DNA of 14,110 bases from JAENVU01 sp964544295. GTDB taxonomy: Bacteria; Actinomycetota; Acidimicrobiia; IMCC26256; JAENVU01. Of the stretch, positions 1-7,593 are shown piece by piece. The notes beneath the pieces were generated by a model. That model saw nothing but the letters and a program-made list of their open reading frames with translations, was not told where the DNA came from and did no database searches. A program made the position numbers and the translations under genes. Position 1 is the stretch's first letter. Each line of letters begins with the position of its first letter. The stretch is taken from assembly GCA_964544295.1 (NCBI GenBank), contig CAZJBJ010000108.1, positions 1 through 14,110 on the forward strand, given 5' to 3'.

Positions 1-155
1 TCGGCGTGCTGGATGACTTCGTCGCGCTGGTAGTGGTGGCCGAGGATGAGGAGCCGCGAGCCGAGCGTCGCCTTCGCGGTGCGGATCATCGCTCGCAACG
101 CCTCGGGATCGGCCGCGGAATATCGCTCCGGCAGGGGAACCTGGAGTCGCAACAT
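1..155 (-). CDS. nadA: Quinolinate synthase, N-terminal part (runs off left edge)
   Basis: Translating the reverse strand from the ATG at 155-153 gives about 51 residues, open to the window edge, beginning MLRLQVPLPERYSA and reaching LILGHHYQRDEVIQHA at residues 36-51. That last stretch matches the conserved N-terminal substrate-binding region of NadA, where the family has a His-Tyr-Gln-Arg-Asp-Glu core. NadA is an iron-sulfur enzyme that condenses iminoaspartate with dihydroxyacetone phosphate to quinolinate in de novo NAD synthesis. The catalytic triad cysteines lie outside the window. An AAGGGG Shine-Dalgarno-like run sits about 7 nt upstream (about 163-168 on the plus strand), partly inside a 4-bp CCCC/GGGG hairpin (163-173). 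The gene is divergent from the aminotransferase gene. The family call rests on one motif and a plausible start, so it is good but not certain. Confidence 0.85.
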   Translation of the reverse strand, partial: MLRLQVPLPERYSAADPEALRAMIRTAKATLGSRLLILGHHYQRDEVIQHA

Positions 156-381
156 GAACGTGCCCCTTCGGGGAAGGTTCCGATGTTGGCCGGCGGGGAC
201 AGCCTGGTCGCCACTCCGCGGGGTTGTCGGCCTCGGAACCGAATATGTAGCCGGTATTCCAGGCCGGCCTTCGGTGATGGTAACGCCCCGGAGCGCCCCG
301 CTCTTCCCGGAGTTCGGGCGGGCGTGCCTCCGGGAGTGAACCGTGAGCCTCCGGGTCGGACGGATCTGGGAGGATGGGGGA
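156..381. promoter_or_regulatory. Divergent intergenic region with inverted repeat between nadA and the aminotransferase gene
   Basis: This 226-nt stretch separates two divergently read genes and should hold promoters for both. I see no convincing ORF in it. The most structured part is 229-265. Arms GGCCT-c-GGAA (229-238) and TTCCAGGCC (257-265) can pair over 9 bp with a one-base bulge. Inside them, GAATA (241-245) and TATTC (255-259) form a second, alternative inverted repeat. This is also the most AT-rich stretch between the genes. It could be an operator or a hairpin; no known regulator site (for example NrtR, NiaR or NadQ) was recognised. A small CCCC-TTC-GGGG hairpin at 163-173 overlaps the nadA ribosome site. 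Confidence 0.35.
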
Positions 382-1521
382 ATGGTCGATCCGCGCATCC
401 GGCTCTCCGAGCCCACCATCGGCGTCGAGGAAGCCGATGCCGCGGCGCGTGCGGTTCGGGACGGGCACCTCGTCTTCGGGCCGGATCTCCCGGCGTTCGA
501 GGCGGCGCTGGCCGAGGCCGTCGGCGCGCCCGGGGCGGTGGCGGTCAGCACCGGGACCGCGGCGCTCCACCTGGCGTTGGTGACCGCCGGCGTGGGTCCG
601 GGCGACGAGGTGTGGGTGTCGGACCTGACGTTCATCTCGTCGGCGAACGCCATCACCTACACCGGGGCTCGGTGCGTCCTCGTGGACAGCGAGGCCGAAT
701 CCTGGAACCTGGATCCGACCGTCGTCGCCGAGGAGCTCACCCGACGGGCGCGGACCGGGGAGGCGATGCCCAAGGGAATCGTGCCCGTGCACCTGCTCGG
801 TCATCCCGCGAACCTCGCACCCGTCCTCGACCTGCTCGCCGAGCACGACATCACCGTCGTGGAGGACGCGGCCGAGGCGCTCGGGTCGCAGTGGCGGGGT
901 GGTCCGCTCGACGGGCGCGCGCCGGGGAGCGTCGGCGCGTTCGGCATCTATTCGTTCAACTTCAACAAACCCATCTCGACCGGGGGCGGGGGCATGCTCG
1001 TCGCTCGCGATCCGGCCGACCTCGCCCGCGCCCGGCACCTCGGGGCCCAGGCCAAGATCCCGGACCTCGACTACCGGCACGACGCGGTGGGATTCAACTA
1101 CCGCCTGTCGAACGTGGCCGCCGCCATCGGCGTGATCCAGATGCAACGACTCGACGGGCTCATCGCGCGCCGTCGCGCCATCGCCGATCGCTACCGCGAC
1201 GCGCTCGAACCGCTCGGGCTCGGCAGCGGTCCCGACGCTCAGTGGGCCGCCCGTTCCGGGTGGCTCTCCAGCGCGACCTTCGCCGATCCGGGGACGCGGG
1301 CCGCGATCCGGTCCGCGCTCGACGCGCGCGGCATCGAGACCCGTCCGATCTGGGCGCCGATGCGCTGGCAGGCCCCGTACTCGGACGCGCCGGTCCTCGG
1401 CGGCACCGTCGCCACCGACATCGCGGACCGGGTGCTGTGCCTGCCGTGTTCCGCGCACCTCACCGTCGAGCAGCAGGACGAAGTCATCGAGACCATCGAG
1501 CGCACGCTCCGCTCGGCCTAG
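382..1521 (+). CDS. DegT/DnrJ/EryC1/StrS-family PLP-dependent aminotransferase
   Basis: A 379-residue protein of usual length for fold-type I sugar aminotransferases. The N-terminus has the family opening IRLSEPTIGVEEADA. The cofactor-binding Asp is D162 in VVEDAAEALGS, and the Schiff-base lysine is K196 in SFNFNKPISTGGGG. The GPGDEVWVSDLTFISSANA block and the C-terminal ETRPIWAPMR block are also typical. Members transfer an amino group, usually from glutamate, to keto-sugars for lipopolysaccharide, glycan or antibiotic sugars; some act on other substrates. No other sugar-nucleotide gene is visible nearby, so the substrate is unknown. I chose the ATG at 382 because GGGAGG lies 8 nt upstream and the family homology begins just after it; a GTG at 343 is in frame but would add 13 unconserved residues. 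The stop is 10 nt before uvrC, suggesting co-transcription. Confidence 0.88.
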   Translation: MVDPRIRLSEPTIGVEEADAAARAVRDGHLVFGPDLPAFEAALAEAVGAPGAVAVSTGTAALHLALVTAGVGPGDEVWVSDLTFISSANAITYTGARCVLVDSEAESWNLDPTVVAEELTRRARTGEAMPKGIVPVHLLGHPANLAPVLDLLAEHDITVVEDAAEALGSQWRGGPLDGRAPGSVGAFGIYSFNFNKPISTGGGGMLVARDPADLARARHLGAQAKIPDLDYRHDAVGFNYRLSNVAAAIGVIQMQRLDGLIARRRAIADRYRDALEPLGLGSGPDAQWAARSGWLSSATFADPGTRAAIRSALDARGIETRPIWAPMRWQAPYSDAPVLGGTVATDIADRVLCLPCSAHLTVEQQDEVIETIERTLRSA

Positions 1522-1531
1522 GGCGGTCCCC

Positions 1532-3409
1532 GTGTTGACCCGCCCGCCCGCCGGCACGATCCCCGACGCGCCGGGCTCGTACCAGTTCAAGGACGAACAC
1601 GGCCGCGTCATCTACGTCGGCAAGGCCAAGAGCCTGCGCAGCCGACTGTCCAACTACTTCGGTGCGCCGGCCACGTTGCCGCTGCGGACGCGCCAAATGG
1701 TCACCGCCGCGACGAGCGTCGAGTGGATCGAAGTACGCAACGAGGTCGAGGCGCTGTTCCTCGAGTACAACCTCATCAAGGAACACCGACCGCGGTTCAA
1801 CATCCGGCTGAAGGACGACAAGTCCTACCCGTTCCTCGCCGTGACGCTCGACGAGCAGTGGCCGCGCGCGATGGTCATGCGCGGGGCGAAGCGCAAGGGC
1901 GTCCGCTACTTCGGCCCGTTCGCCCACGCCTACGCGATCCGCGAGACGCTCGACCTGCTCCTGCGCACGTTCCCCATCCGGACGTGCACCAACGGCAAGT
2001 TCCAACGTCACGAACGGCTCGGCCGACCCTGCCTCTACGCGCACATCGAGAAGTGCGCGGCGCCATGTGTGCAGGCGGTCGACGAGACCGAGTACCGGGT
2101 CCTCGTCGACGACATGCTGGCGTTCCTCGGCGGAGAGACCGCGCCCGTCGTGGCCCGGCTGGAAGGGCTCATGGCCGAGGCCGCCGACGAGTTGGAGTTC
2201 GAACGCGCCGCTCGGTTCCGTGACCAGTTGCTCTCGGTGCGGAAGGCGATCGAACGCCAACAGATGGTGGGGGAGAAGCAGGAGGACCTCGACGTCATCG
2301 GCCTCGCCGAGGACGAGCTCGAGGCGTCGGTCCAGATCTTCTTCGTCCGGCGCGGTCGGGTGGTCGGCCGCAAGGGCCTGGTGGTCGACAAGGTCGAGGA
2401 CGTCGAGACCCCCGCGCTCGTGGCTCGGGTCCTCGAACAGCTCTACGGCGACGCGGCGCCGGACGACGTCCCGCGCGAGGTGCTGGTGCCCGAGCTCCCC
2501 GAGGATCAGGACCTCTACGAGGAGTTCCTCGCGCTCGTGCGCGGCAGCAAGGTGCGGATCCGGGTTCCCCAACGCGGGGAGAAGCGCACCCTGCTCGAGA
2601 CGGTGACCCACAACGCGACCGAGGCCTTCGCCCGCCATCGCCTCAAGCGTGCCTCGGACCACAACGCACGCGCCCAGACCCTCACTGCCCTCCAGGAGGC
2701 GCTGGGCCTTCCCGAGGCGCCGTTGCGCATCGAATGCTTCGACATCTCGAACCTGCAGGGGACCGAGATCGTCGCCTCGATGACCGTCCTCGAGGACGCG
2801 CTCCCGAAGCGGTCGGAGTACCGGCGGTTCAAGATCAAACATCAGCAGGGCCAGGACGACTTCCTCGCGATGGAGGAGGTCCTCACGCGCCGCTTCCGCC
2901 GGTACCTCGACGAACGGGACGAGGGCGCCCGCTCGGGCAAGCGGTTCTCCTACCCACCGAACCTGCTCGTCATCGACGGAGGCAAGGGGCAGCTCGGCGT
3001 CGCGGTGCGGGTACTGGAGGACCTCGGCCTCGAGGACATCGCGGTCGTCGGTCTGGCGAAACGCTTCGAGGAGGTGTACCGCCCCGGCGAGTCGGATCCG
3101 GTGCGGATTCCGCGGGACTCCCCGGCGCTGTATCTCCTCCAGCAGGTCCGCGACGAGGCGCACCGCTTCGCCATCACGTACCACCGCAGCCTCCGCGACA
3201 AGAAGCTGACGGCCTCGGTGCTCGACGACGTGCCCGGACTGGGTCCCGCCCGTCGGACGAAGCTCCTCAAGGAGTTCGGGTCGGTCAAGCGACTCCGCGA
3301 ACAGGACGCCGAAACCCTCCGGGCGCTCAGCTGGTTGCCCGACGCCGTGGCCGACGATCTCTACGCCCATCTGCACGGCGGCGCCCGCCCCGACGCAAAC
3401 GTCGGGTGA
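1532..3409 (+). CDS. uvrC: Excinuclease ABC subunit C
   Basis: A 625-residue UvrC, the dual-incision nuclease of nucleotide excision repair, which is recruited by UvrB at DNA lesions. Domains in order: GIY-YIG endonuclease for the 3' incision (about residues 12-95; GSY at 15-17, YVG at 28-30); a cysteine-bearing middle region (RTCTNGKFQRH and KCAAPC); a UVR helical motif that binds UvrB (about 205-240); an RNase H-like endonuclease for the 5' incision, with candidate catalytic residues D404 (CFDIS), D443, D482 (VIDGGKGQ) and H544 (DEAHR); and a C-terminal helix-hairpin-helix pair (about 565-620, VPGLGPARRTKLL). All expected catalytic positions are present. The GTG at 1532 is the start; it lies 10 nt after the aminotransferase stop and puts the GIY domain right at the N-terminus, as in the family. 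Confidence 0.97.
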   Translation: MLTRPPAGTIPDAPGSYQFKDEHGRVIYVGKAKSLRSRLSNYFGAPATLPLRTRQMVTAATSVEWIEVRNEVEALFLEYNLIKEHRPRFNIRLKDDKSYPFLAVTLDEQWPRAMVMRGAKRKGVRYFGPFAHAYAIRETLDLLLRTFPIRTCTNGKFQRHERLGRPCLYAHIEKCAAPCVQAVDETEYRVLVDDMLAFLGGETAPVVARLEGLMAEAADELEFERAARFRDQLLSVRKAIERQQMVGEKQEDLDVIGLAEDELEASVQIFFVRRGRVVGRKGLVVDKVEDVETPALVARVLEQLYGDAAPDDVPREVLVPELPEDQDLYEEFLALVRGSKVRIRVPQRGEKRTLLETVTHNATEAFARHRLKRASDHNARAQTLTALQEALGLPEAPLRIECFDISNLQGTEIVASMTVLEDALPKRSEYRRFKIKHQQGQDDFLAMEEVLTRRFRRYLDERDEGARSGKRFSYPPNLLVIDGGKGQLGVAVRVLEDLGLEDIAVVGLAKRFEEVYRPGESDPVRIPRDSPALYLLQQVRDEAHRFAITYHRSLRDKKLTASVLDDVPGLGPARRTKLLKEFGSVKRLREQDAETLRALSWLPDAVADDLYAHLHGGARPDANVG

Positions 3410-3437
3410 ACCCCGTCCGGTCTGCCATCCTGGAGTC

Positions 3438-4328
3438 GTGAGTTCGACCACCGCACCGGAATCCGTCTCGGGGCTCGACGTCACGGTGATCACGGGCATG
3501 TCGGGCGCGGGTCGCGCGACCGCGGCGAACGTGCTCGAGGACGTCGGGTTCTTCGTCATCGACAACCTGCCCCCGGCCCTCATCGGCAAGGTCGCCGAGC
3601 TGGCGCGCGGCGGCAACAGCCCGCAGCGCTACGGGTTCGGCGTCGACGTTCGCACCGGCAGCTTCGTCGCCGACCTGGACGAAGCCCTCGCCGAACTGCG
3701 CAGTCTCGGTGCGCGCACCCGGGTGCTCTTCCTCGAGGCCTCCGACGATGCCCTGGTGCGGCGCTTCGACGCGTCCCGTCGACCACACCCGCTCGCCGAT
3801 GCCGAACGACTCCTCGAAGGCATCCAGAAGGAGCGGGCCCTCCTGGAGGAGCTGAAGGGCCGCGCCGACGTCGTCATCGACACCTCGATGCTCAACGTCC
3901 ACCAACTGCGCGATCGGCTGGTGTCGATCTTCGCGTCGGACGGGACGGGCACCGCACTCCAGGTGGACGTGGTCAGCTTCGGGTTCAAACACGGTCTGCC
4001 GCTCGACGTCGACCTCGTCTTCGACGTGCGGTTCCTCCCGAACCCCCACTGGGTCGACGAGTTACGACCGCTCACCGGGCGGGACGCGGCCGTGCGGGAC
4101 TACGTGATGGCCCAGCCCGACGCCAAGGCCTACCTCGACCAACTCGACCACCTCTTCGCGCTCACGCTCCCCGCGTACGAGCGGGAGGGGAAGGCCTACC
4201 TCTCGATCGCGGTGGGCTGCACGGGTGGCCGGCATCGGTCGGTGGCGGTCGCCGAGGCGCTCGCGCCGATGCTGGGCGCACTCGGCTACGCGCCGCACGT
4301 CCGTCACCGCGACGTGGATCGTGAGTAG
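3438..4328 (+). CDS. rapZ: RapZ/YvcJ-family RNase adapter / nucleotide-binding protein
   Basis: A 296-residue protein covering the full RapZ family length. The N-terminal P-loop domain starts with VTVITGMSGAGRATA (P-loop at residues 20-27), followed by VIDNLPP at 40-46. The C-terminal domain has the conserved AVGCTGGRHRSVAVAEAL block, with C261. In Escherichia coli RapZ binds glucosamine-6-phosphate and guides decay of the small RNA GlmZ. In actinobacteria and firmicutes the homologue is a nucleotide-binding protein of less clear role. The Walker A Lys-Ser pair is replaced by R26-A27, unlike the canonical GKS. The Arg is common in actinobacterial relatives as I recall them; the Ala is less expected. 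The GTG start at 3438 has only a weak TGGAG nearby. The 3' end overlaps yvcK by 8 nt. Confidence 0.93.
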   Translation: MSSTTAPESVSGLDVTVITGMSGAGRATAANVLEDVGFFVIDNLPPALIGKVAELARGGNSPQRYGFGVDVRTGSFVADLDEALAELRSLGARTRVLFLEASDDALVRRFDASRRPHPLADAERLLEGIQKERALLEELKGRADVVIDTSMLNVHQLRDRLVSIFASDGTGTALQVDVVSFGFKHGLPLDVDLVFDVRFLPNPHWVDELRPLTGRDAAVRDYVMAQPDAKAYLDQLDHLFALTLPAYEREGKAYLSIAVGCTGGRHRSVAVAEALAPMLGALGYAPHVRHRDVDRE

Positions 4329-5232
4329 TTCCGCACCGTCGGTCGTTGCCATCGGGGGCGGGCACGGTCTGGCGGTGACGCTGCGCGCGGTGCGGCGCTA
4401 CACCTCGGATGTCACGGCGATCGTGAGTGTCGCCGACGACGGCGGCTCGACCGGGCGGCTCCGCCGGGACCTCGACATCATCGGCGTCGGCGATCTCCGC
4501 AAGTGCCTGGTCGCCCTCGCGGCCGAGCCGCCGGGCATCTGGGCCGAGGCCTTCGAGCATCGATTCGACGCCGGTGATCTCGACGGCCACCCGCTGGGCA
4601 ACCTCGTCCTCGCCGGACTCGCGGCGGTGACCGACGACTGGGAGCATGCGGCCGCGGCCGCCGGCGAGGCGCTCGGCGTCGTGGGACGAGTGCTGCCGGC
4701 GACGTCGGAGCCCGTGGTCCTGCGCGGCGAAACCGACGACGGCGAGATCATCGAGGGCCAGGTGGTGGTGCAGAACTCGACGCGCCGGATTCGGGCGGTG
4801 CACCTGGTGCCGGCCGATGCCCCGAGTCCTGCCAGCGTCCCCCGCGCGATCGCCGAGGCGGACCAGATCGTGCTGGCCCCCGGCTCGCTCTTCACCAGCG
4901 TGATCCCGGCGTTGCGGGCCCGGGCCGTGGCGGCGGCCCTCACGGCGACGAGCGCACCAGTGGTCCAGATCGCCAACCTGTCGACCCAGGTGCCCGAAAC
5001 CGCCGGAATGGCGGTGCGCGACCACGTGCAGGCGGTCCTCGATCTCGGGGTCCGGATCGACCACGTGGTGGTCGATCCTCGGAGTCCGCTGGCCGCCGAT
5101 CCGGCCGGATTCTCGGATTGCGGCCCGGAAATGGTGCTCGCGGAGGTGGCCCGACCCGACGTCGCGGTCCATGAACCGGCCAAACTGGCGCAGGTACTCG
5201 CGACTCTGCTGGAGTCCGACGACGGCCCATGA
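4321..5232 (+). CDS. yvcK: YvcK/CuvA-family gluconeogenesis factor (UDP-sugar-binding)
   Basis: A 303-residue protein with the YvcK hallmarks. VVAIGGGHGLAVTL forms the N-terminal nucleotide-sugar loop, IVSVADDGGSTGRLRRDL the conserved acidic-glycine block, and GVGDLRKCLVAL, LGNLVLAGL and ADQIVLAPGSLFTSV the later signature blocks. Family members bind UDP-sugars such as UDP-GlcNAc and are needed for correct cell shape and growth on gluconeogenic carbon sources (YvcK in Bacillus, CuvA in mycobacteria). The GTG at 4321 is the only sensible start: it lies a few codons before the first conserved strand. It sits inside the last codons of rapZ (8-nt overlap) with no clear Shine-Dalgarno sequence, so translation is probably coupled to rapZ. 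In most actinobacteria whiA follows; here only 49 nt separate it from gap. Confidence 0.94.
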   Translation: MSSSAPSVVAIGGGHGLAVTLRAVRRYTSDVTAIVSVADDGGSTGRLRRDLDIIGVGDLRKCLVALAAEPPGIWAEAFEHRFDAGDLDGHPLGNLVLAGLAAVTDDWEHAAAAAGEALGVVGRVLPATSEPVVLRGETDDGEIIEGQVVVQNSTRRIRAVHLVPADAPSPASVPRAIAEADQIVLAPGSLFTSVIPALRARAVAAALTATSAPVVQIANLSTQVPETAGMAVRDHVQAVLDLGVRIDHVVVDPRSPLAADPAGFSDCGPEMVLAEVARPDVAVHEPAKLAQVLATLLESDDGP

Positions 5233-5281
5233 GGGTCACCACACACGGCAAACGGGCAACGGCGCCCGAAACGGAGGGGTC

Positions 5282-6313
5282 ATGACGGTACGGGTTGGCA
5301 TCAACGGTTTCGGTCGGATCGGTCGATCGTTCACGCGGGCGCTGCTCGCGCGGGGCGCGGCCGCCGGCGTGGAGCTGGTCGCGGTCAACGACCCGTTCGG
5401 CGACTCCGCCACCATGGCCTTCCTCCTGAAGCACGACTCCGTCGGTGGGGTGCTGCCGAACGAAGTCGCCGAGACCGAGGACGGGTTCTCCATCGACGGC
5501 CGGGCCATCAAGAAGCTCGAGGCCCGCGATCCCGCCGACATCCCGTGGGGCGACAACGGCGTGGACGTCGTCATCGAGTCCACCGGCCTCTTCACCGCCC
5601 GGGGCGACGCCGCCAAGCACCTCGCCGGCGGCGCCAAGCGGGTCGTCATCTCGGCGCCGAGTGGCGACGCCGACACCATGATCTGCATGGGCGTCAACGA
5701 CGGCGACTTCGACCCGGCGGCGCACACCGTCATCTCGAACGCGTCGTGCACGACCAACTGTCTGGCCCCGCTGGCCAAGGTCCTCCACGACAGCTTCGGT
5801 ATCGAGCGCGGCCTCATCACGACCGTGCACGCCTACACCTCGGACCAGCAGCTCCAGGACCAGGCCGTCGCCACCCGCAGCGGCAAGCCCGACCTGCGCC
5901 GCATGCGGGCCGCCGCTCTGTCCATCATCCCGAACAGCACGGGTGCCGCCCGGGCCATCGGGCTGGTCCTGCCCGAACTGAAGGGCCGGCTCGACGGCAT
6001 GGCGTTGCGGGTGCCGACCCCGACCGGTTCCATCACCGACCTCGTCGCGACGCTCAAGCGTGACGCGTCCGTCGAGGAAGTCAACGCGGCCTACCAGGCA
6101 GCGGCGGCGAACCCGTCCTACCGGGGCGTGCTCGAGTACAGCGACGAGCCGCTCGTGTCGGCCGACATCGTCGGCAACCCGTCGTCATGCGTGTTCTCGG
6201 CGGTCGACTCCATGGTGAACGGCCCGACGGTCAAGGTCCTCGGTTGGTACGACAACGAGTGGGGCTACTCGAACCGGCTGGTCGACCTCGTCGACTTCAT
6301 CGGCGCGCAGTAG
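5282..6313 (+). CDS. gap: Type I glyceraldehyde-3-phosphate dehydrogenase
   Basis: A 343-residue GAPDH that oxidises glyceraldehyde-3-phosphate to 1,3-bisphosphoglycerate. The Rossmann start VGINGFGRIGR, the adenosine-binding Asp in LVAVNDPFGD, the catalytic C156 in SNASCTTNCLAP and its partner H183 (27 residues later, the canonical spacing) are all present, as is the C-terminal WYDNEWGYSNR. The S-loop is unusual: between D193 (LQD) and D204 (DLRRMR) there are 10 residues where common bacterial enzymes have 4 (the xPHK stretch). That is about six extra residues near the nicotinamide/ribose-binding surface. The ATG at 5282 is chosen because GGAGGGG lies just upstream (about 5273-5279) and the GINGFGRIG motif begins six residues in; an in-frame ATG at 5171 would overlap yvcK and add an unrelated extension. 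pgk follows 30 nt later. Confidence 0.97.
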   Translation: MTVRVGINGFGRIGRSFTRALLARGAAAGVELVAVNDPFGDSATMAFLLKHDSVGGVLPNEVAETEDGFSIDGRAIKKLEARDPADIPWGDNGVDVVIESTGLFTARGDAAKHLAGGAKRVVISAPSGDADTMICMGVNDGDFDPAAHTVISNASCTTNCLAPLAKVLHDSFGIERGLITTVHAYTSDQQLQDQAVATRSGKPDLRRMRAAALSIIPNSTGAARAIGLVLPELKGRLDGMALRVPTPTGSITDLVATLKRDASVEEVNAAYQAAAANPSYRGVLEYSDEPLVSADIVGNPSSCVFSAVDSMVNGPTVKVLGWYDNEWGYSNRLVDLVDFIGAQ

Positions 6314-6343
6314 CGCCCGGCCGATCCCGACCCGAGGTACTCG

Positions 6344-7534
6344 ATGACCGGAACCGTCCCGTCACTCGAAGATCTGCCCCACCTCAAGGACCAGCGCGTC
6401 CTGGTGCGGGCCGACTTCAACGTCCCGACCCAGGACGGGGTGATCACCGACGATCTCCGGATCGTGGCCGCGCTGCCGACCATCCAATGGTTGCGCGACC
6501 AGCACGCGGCGGTGGTGCTGTGCAGCCACTTCGGCCGTCCGAAGGGTCAGCCGGACCCGCAGTACTCGCTCGCGCCGGTGGCCCAACGGCTCGCCGAGCT
6601 CCTCGAGATCGAGGTGCCGCTCGCACCGGAGGTCGTCGGTCCGACGGCCGCCGGCATGCAGGCCAGCCTCGGACGGGGCGACGTGATGTTGCTCGAGAAC
6701 CTGCGCTTCCACCCGGGGGAGACGAGCGACGATCCGGCCTTGGCGGTCTCGTTGTCCGAGCCGGTCGACTGCTACGTGAACGACGCGTTCGGTGCCTGTC
6801 ACCGCGCCCACGCCTCGGTCGTCGGTCCACCCCGGCTCCTGCCGAGCGCGGCCGGCCGTTTGCTCCAGCGTGAGGTCGAAGTGCTCTCGGGCATGTTGGA
6901 TGCACCCAAGCATCCGTTCGTCGCCCTGCTCGGCGGTTCCAAGGTGAGCGACAAGCTCGGGGTGATCGACGCGTTGCTGGAGCGGTGCGACACCATCCTG
7001 GTCGGCGGCGCGATGGCCTTCACGTTCCTGGCGGCCCAGGGTCACGAGATCGGCGACTCACTCGTCGAACCGGATCGCATCGACGACTGCCGGCGACTCC
7101 TCGACACGGGACGGGTCCGGATTCCGGTCGACGTCGTGATCGCGCAGGAGATCAGCGAGACGGCCGCCACCAGCATCGTGGGCGCCGGGCGCATCCCGGC
7201 CGGCTGGAAGGGGCTCGACATCGGGCCCGAATCCGCCGCGATCTTCTCCGACGTGATCGCCGAGGCGCGCATGGTGCTCTGGAACGGCCCGATGGGCGTG
7301 TTCGAGATGACCCCGTTCGCGTCCGGCACCCAGGCCGTCGCCCACGCCGTGGCGGATTGCTCCGGGTTCACGATCATCGGCGGGGGAGACAGCGCCGCCG
7401 CGGTGCGCCAGTTCGGACTCGCCGACCAGATCGACCACGTCAGCACCGGCGGGGGAGCATCGCTCGAACTCATCGAGCAGGGCGACCTCCCCGGCCTCGC
7501 AGCTCTGAGGGCCGGAATCAAGGGAGAGTCATGA
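6344..7534 (+). CDS. pgk: Phosphoglycerate kinase
   Basis: A 396-residue PGK, the usual bacterial length, which makes ATP from 1,3-bisphosphoglycerate. The N-terminal substrate domain has VLVRADFNVP (D24, N26), CSHFGRPKG and VMLLENLRFHPGE. The C-terminal nucleotide domain has LGGSKVSDKLGV (K200), WNGPMGVFE and the phosphate-binding IGGGDSAAAV (D349), followed by HVSTGGGASLELIE. GAGG lies about 7 nt before the ATG. The final codon overlaps as ATGA (7531-7534) with the start of a 20-codon remnant that copies the first 11 codons of tpiA. This suggests pgk and tpiA were once directly coupled here. Confidence 0.97.
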   Translation: MTGTVPSLEDLPHLKDQRVLVRADFNVPTQDGVITDDLRIVAALPTIQWLRDQHAAVVLCSHFGRPKGQPDPQYSLAPVAQRLAELLEIEVPLAPEVVGPTAAGMQASLGRGDVMLLENLRFHPGETSDDPALAVSLSEPVDCYVNDAFGACHRAHASVVGPPRLLPSAAGRLLQREVEVLSGMLDAPKHPFVALLGGSKVSDKLGVIDALLERCDTILVGGAMAFTFLAAQGHEIGDSLVEPDRIDDCRRLLDTGRVRIPVDVVIAQEISETAATSIVGAGRIPAGWKGLDIGPESAAIFSDVIAEARMVLWNGPMGVFEMTPFASGTQAVAHAVADCSGFTIIGGGDSAAAVRQFGLADQIDHVSTGGGASLELIEQGDLPGLAALRAGIKGES

Positions 7535-7563
7535 CCGACCGGAAACCGATCATCGCGGCCAAC
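7530..7563 (+). repeat. Direct repeat, copy 1 of the tpiA 5' end
   Basis: Thirty-four bases (the C before the ATG plus 33 nt encoding MTDRKPIIAAN) match 7665-7698 without a single difference. This copy begins inside the pgk stop (ATGA at 7531). After 7563 the two copies diverge completely: this copy continues CGAGCC, the functional tpiA continues TGGAAG. Identity at synonymous positions argues for a recent event or for an assembly error rather than shared coding constraint. Confidence 0.95.
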
Positions 7564-7593
7564 CGAGCCGAGGGCCAGCGCACCTCAGTCTGA
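7531..7593 (+). pseudogene. Truncated tpiA start: 20-codon ORF overlapping the pgk stop
   Basis: An ATG overlapping the pgk stop as ATGA opens an ORF of 20 codons. Its first 11 residues (MTDRKPIIAAN) equal the N-terminus of triosephosphate isomerase; it then leaves homology (RAEGQRTSV) and stops at TGA 7591-7593. The frame is the same as that of the real tpiA (135-nt offset), and I find no other stop between 7594 and the tpiA start. Upstream is AGGGAGAG (about 7521-7528), a reasonable ribosome site. It is most simply the old tpiA start, separated from the gene by inserted or duplicated DNA. A secondary role as a coupled leader peptide is possible but unsupported. Confidence 0.7.

Noticed and set aside
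6..1538. Long plus-strand ORF (510 codons) across the left edge and the aminotransferase gene
   Set aside because: It reads the aminotransferase gene in another frame and is extremely Arg/Gly-rich with no motifs; its first part lies over nadA on the other strand. It is a GC-rich shadow.
1484..3616. 710-codon minus-strand ORF opposite uvrC
   Set aside because: It is antisense to a clearly intact uvrC, with low-complexity Arg/Glu/Val-rich translation and no recognisable domain; long antisense frames are expected at this GC content.
5171..5281. Upstream in-frame ATG extending gap by 37 codons
   Set aside because: The extension overlaps the yvcK 3' end, has no resemblance to the GAPDH N-terminus, and the strong ribosome site and GINGFGRIG motif favour the ATG at 5282.
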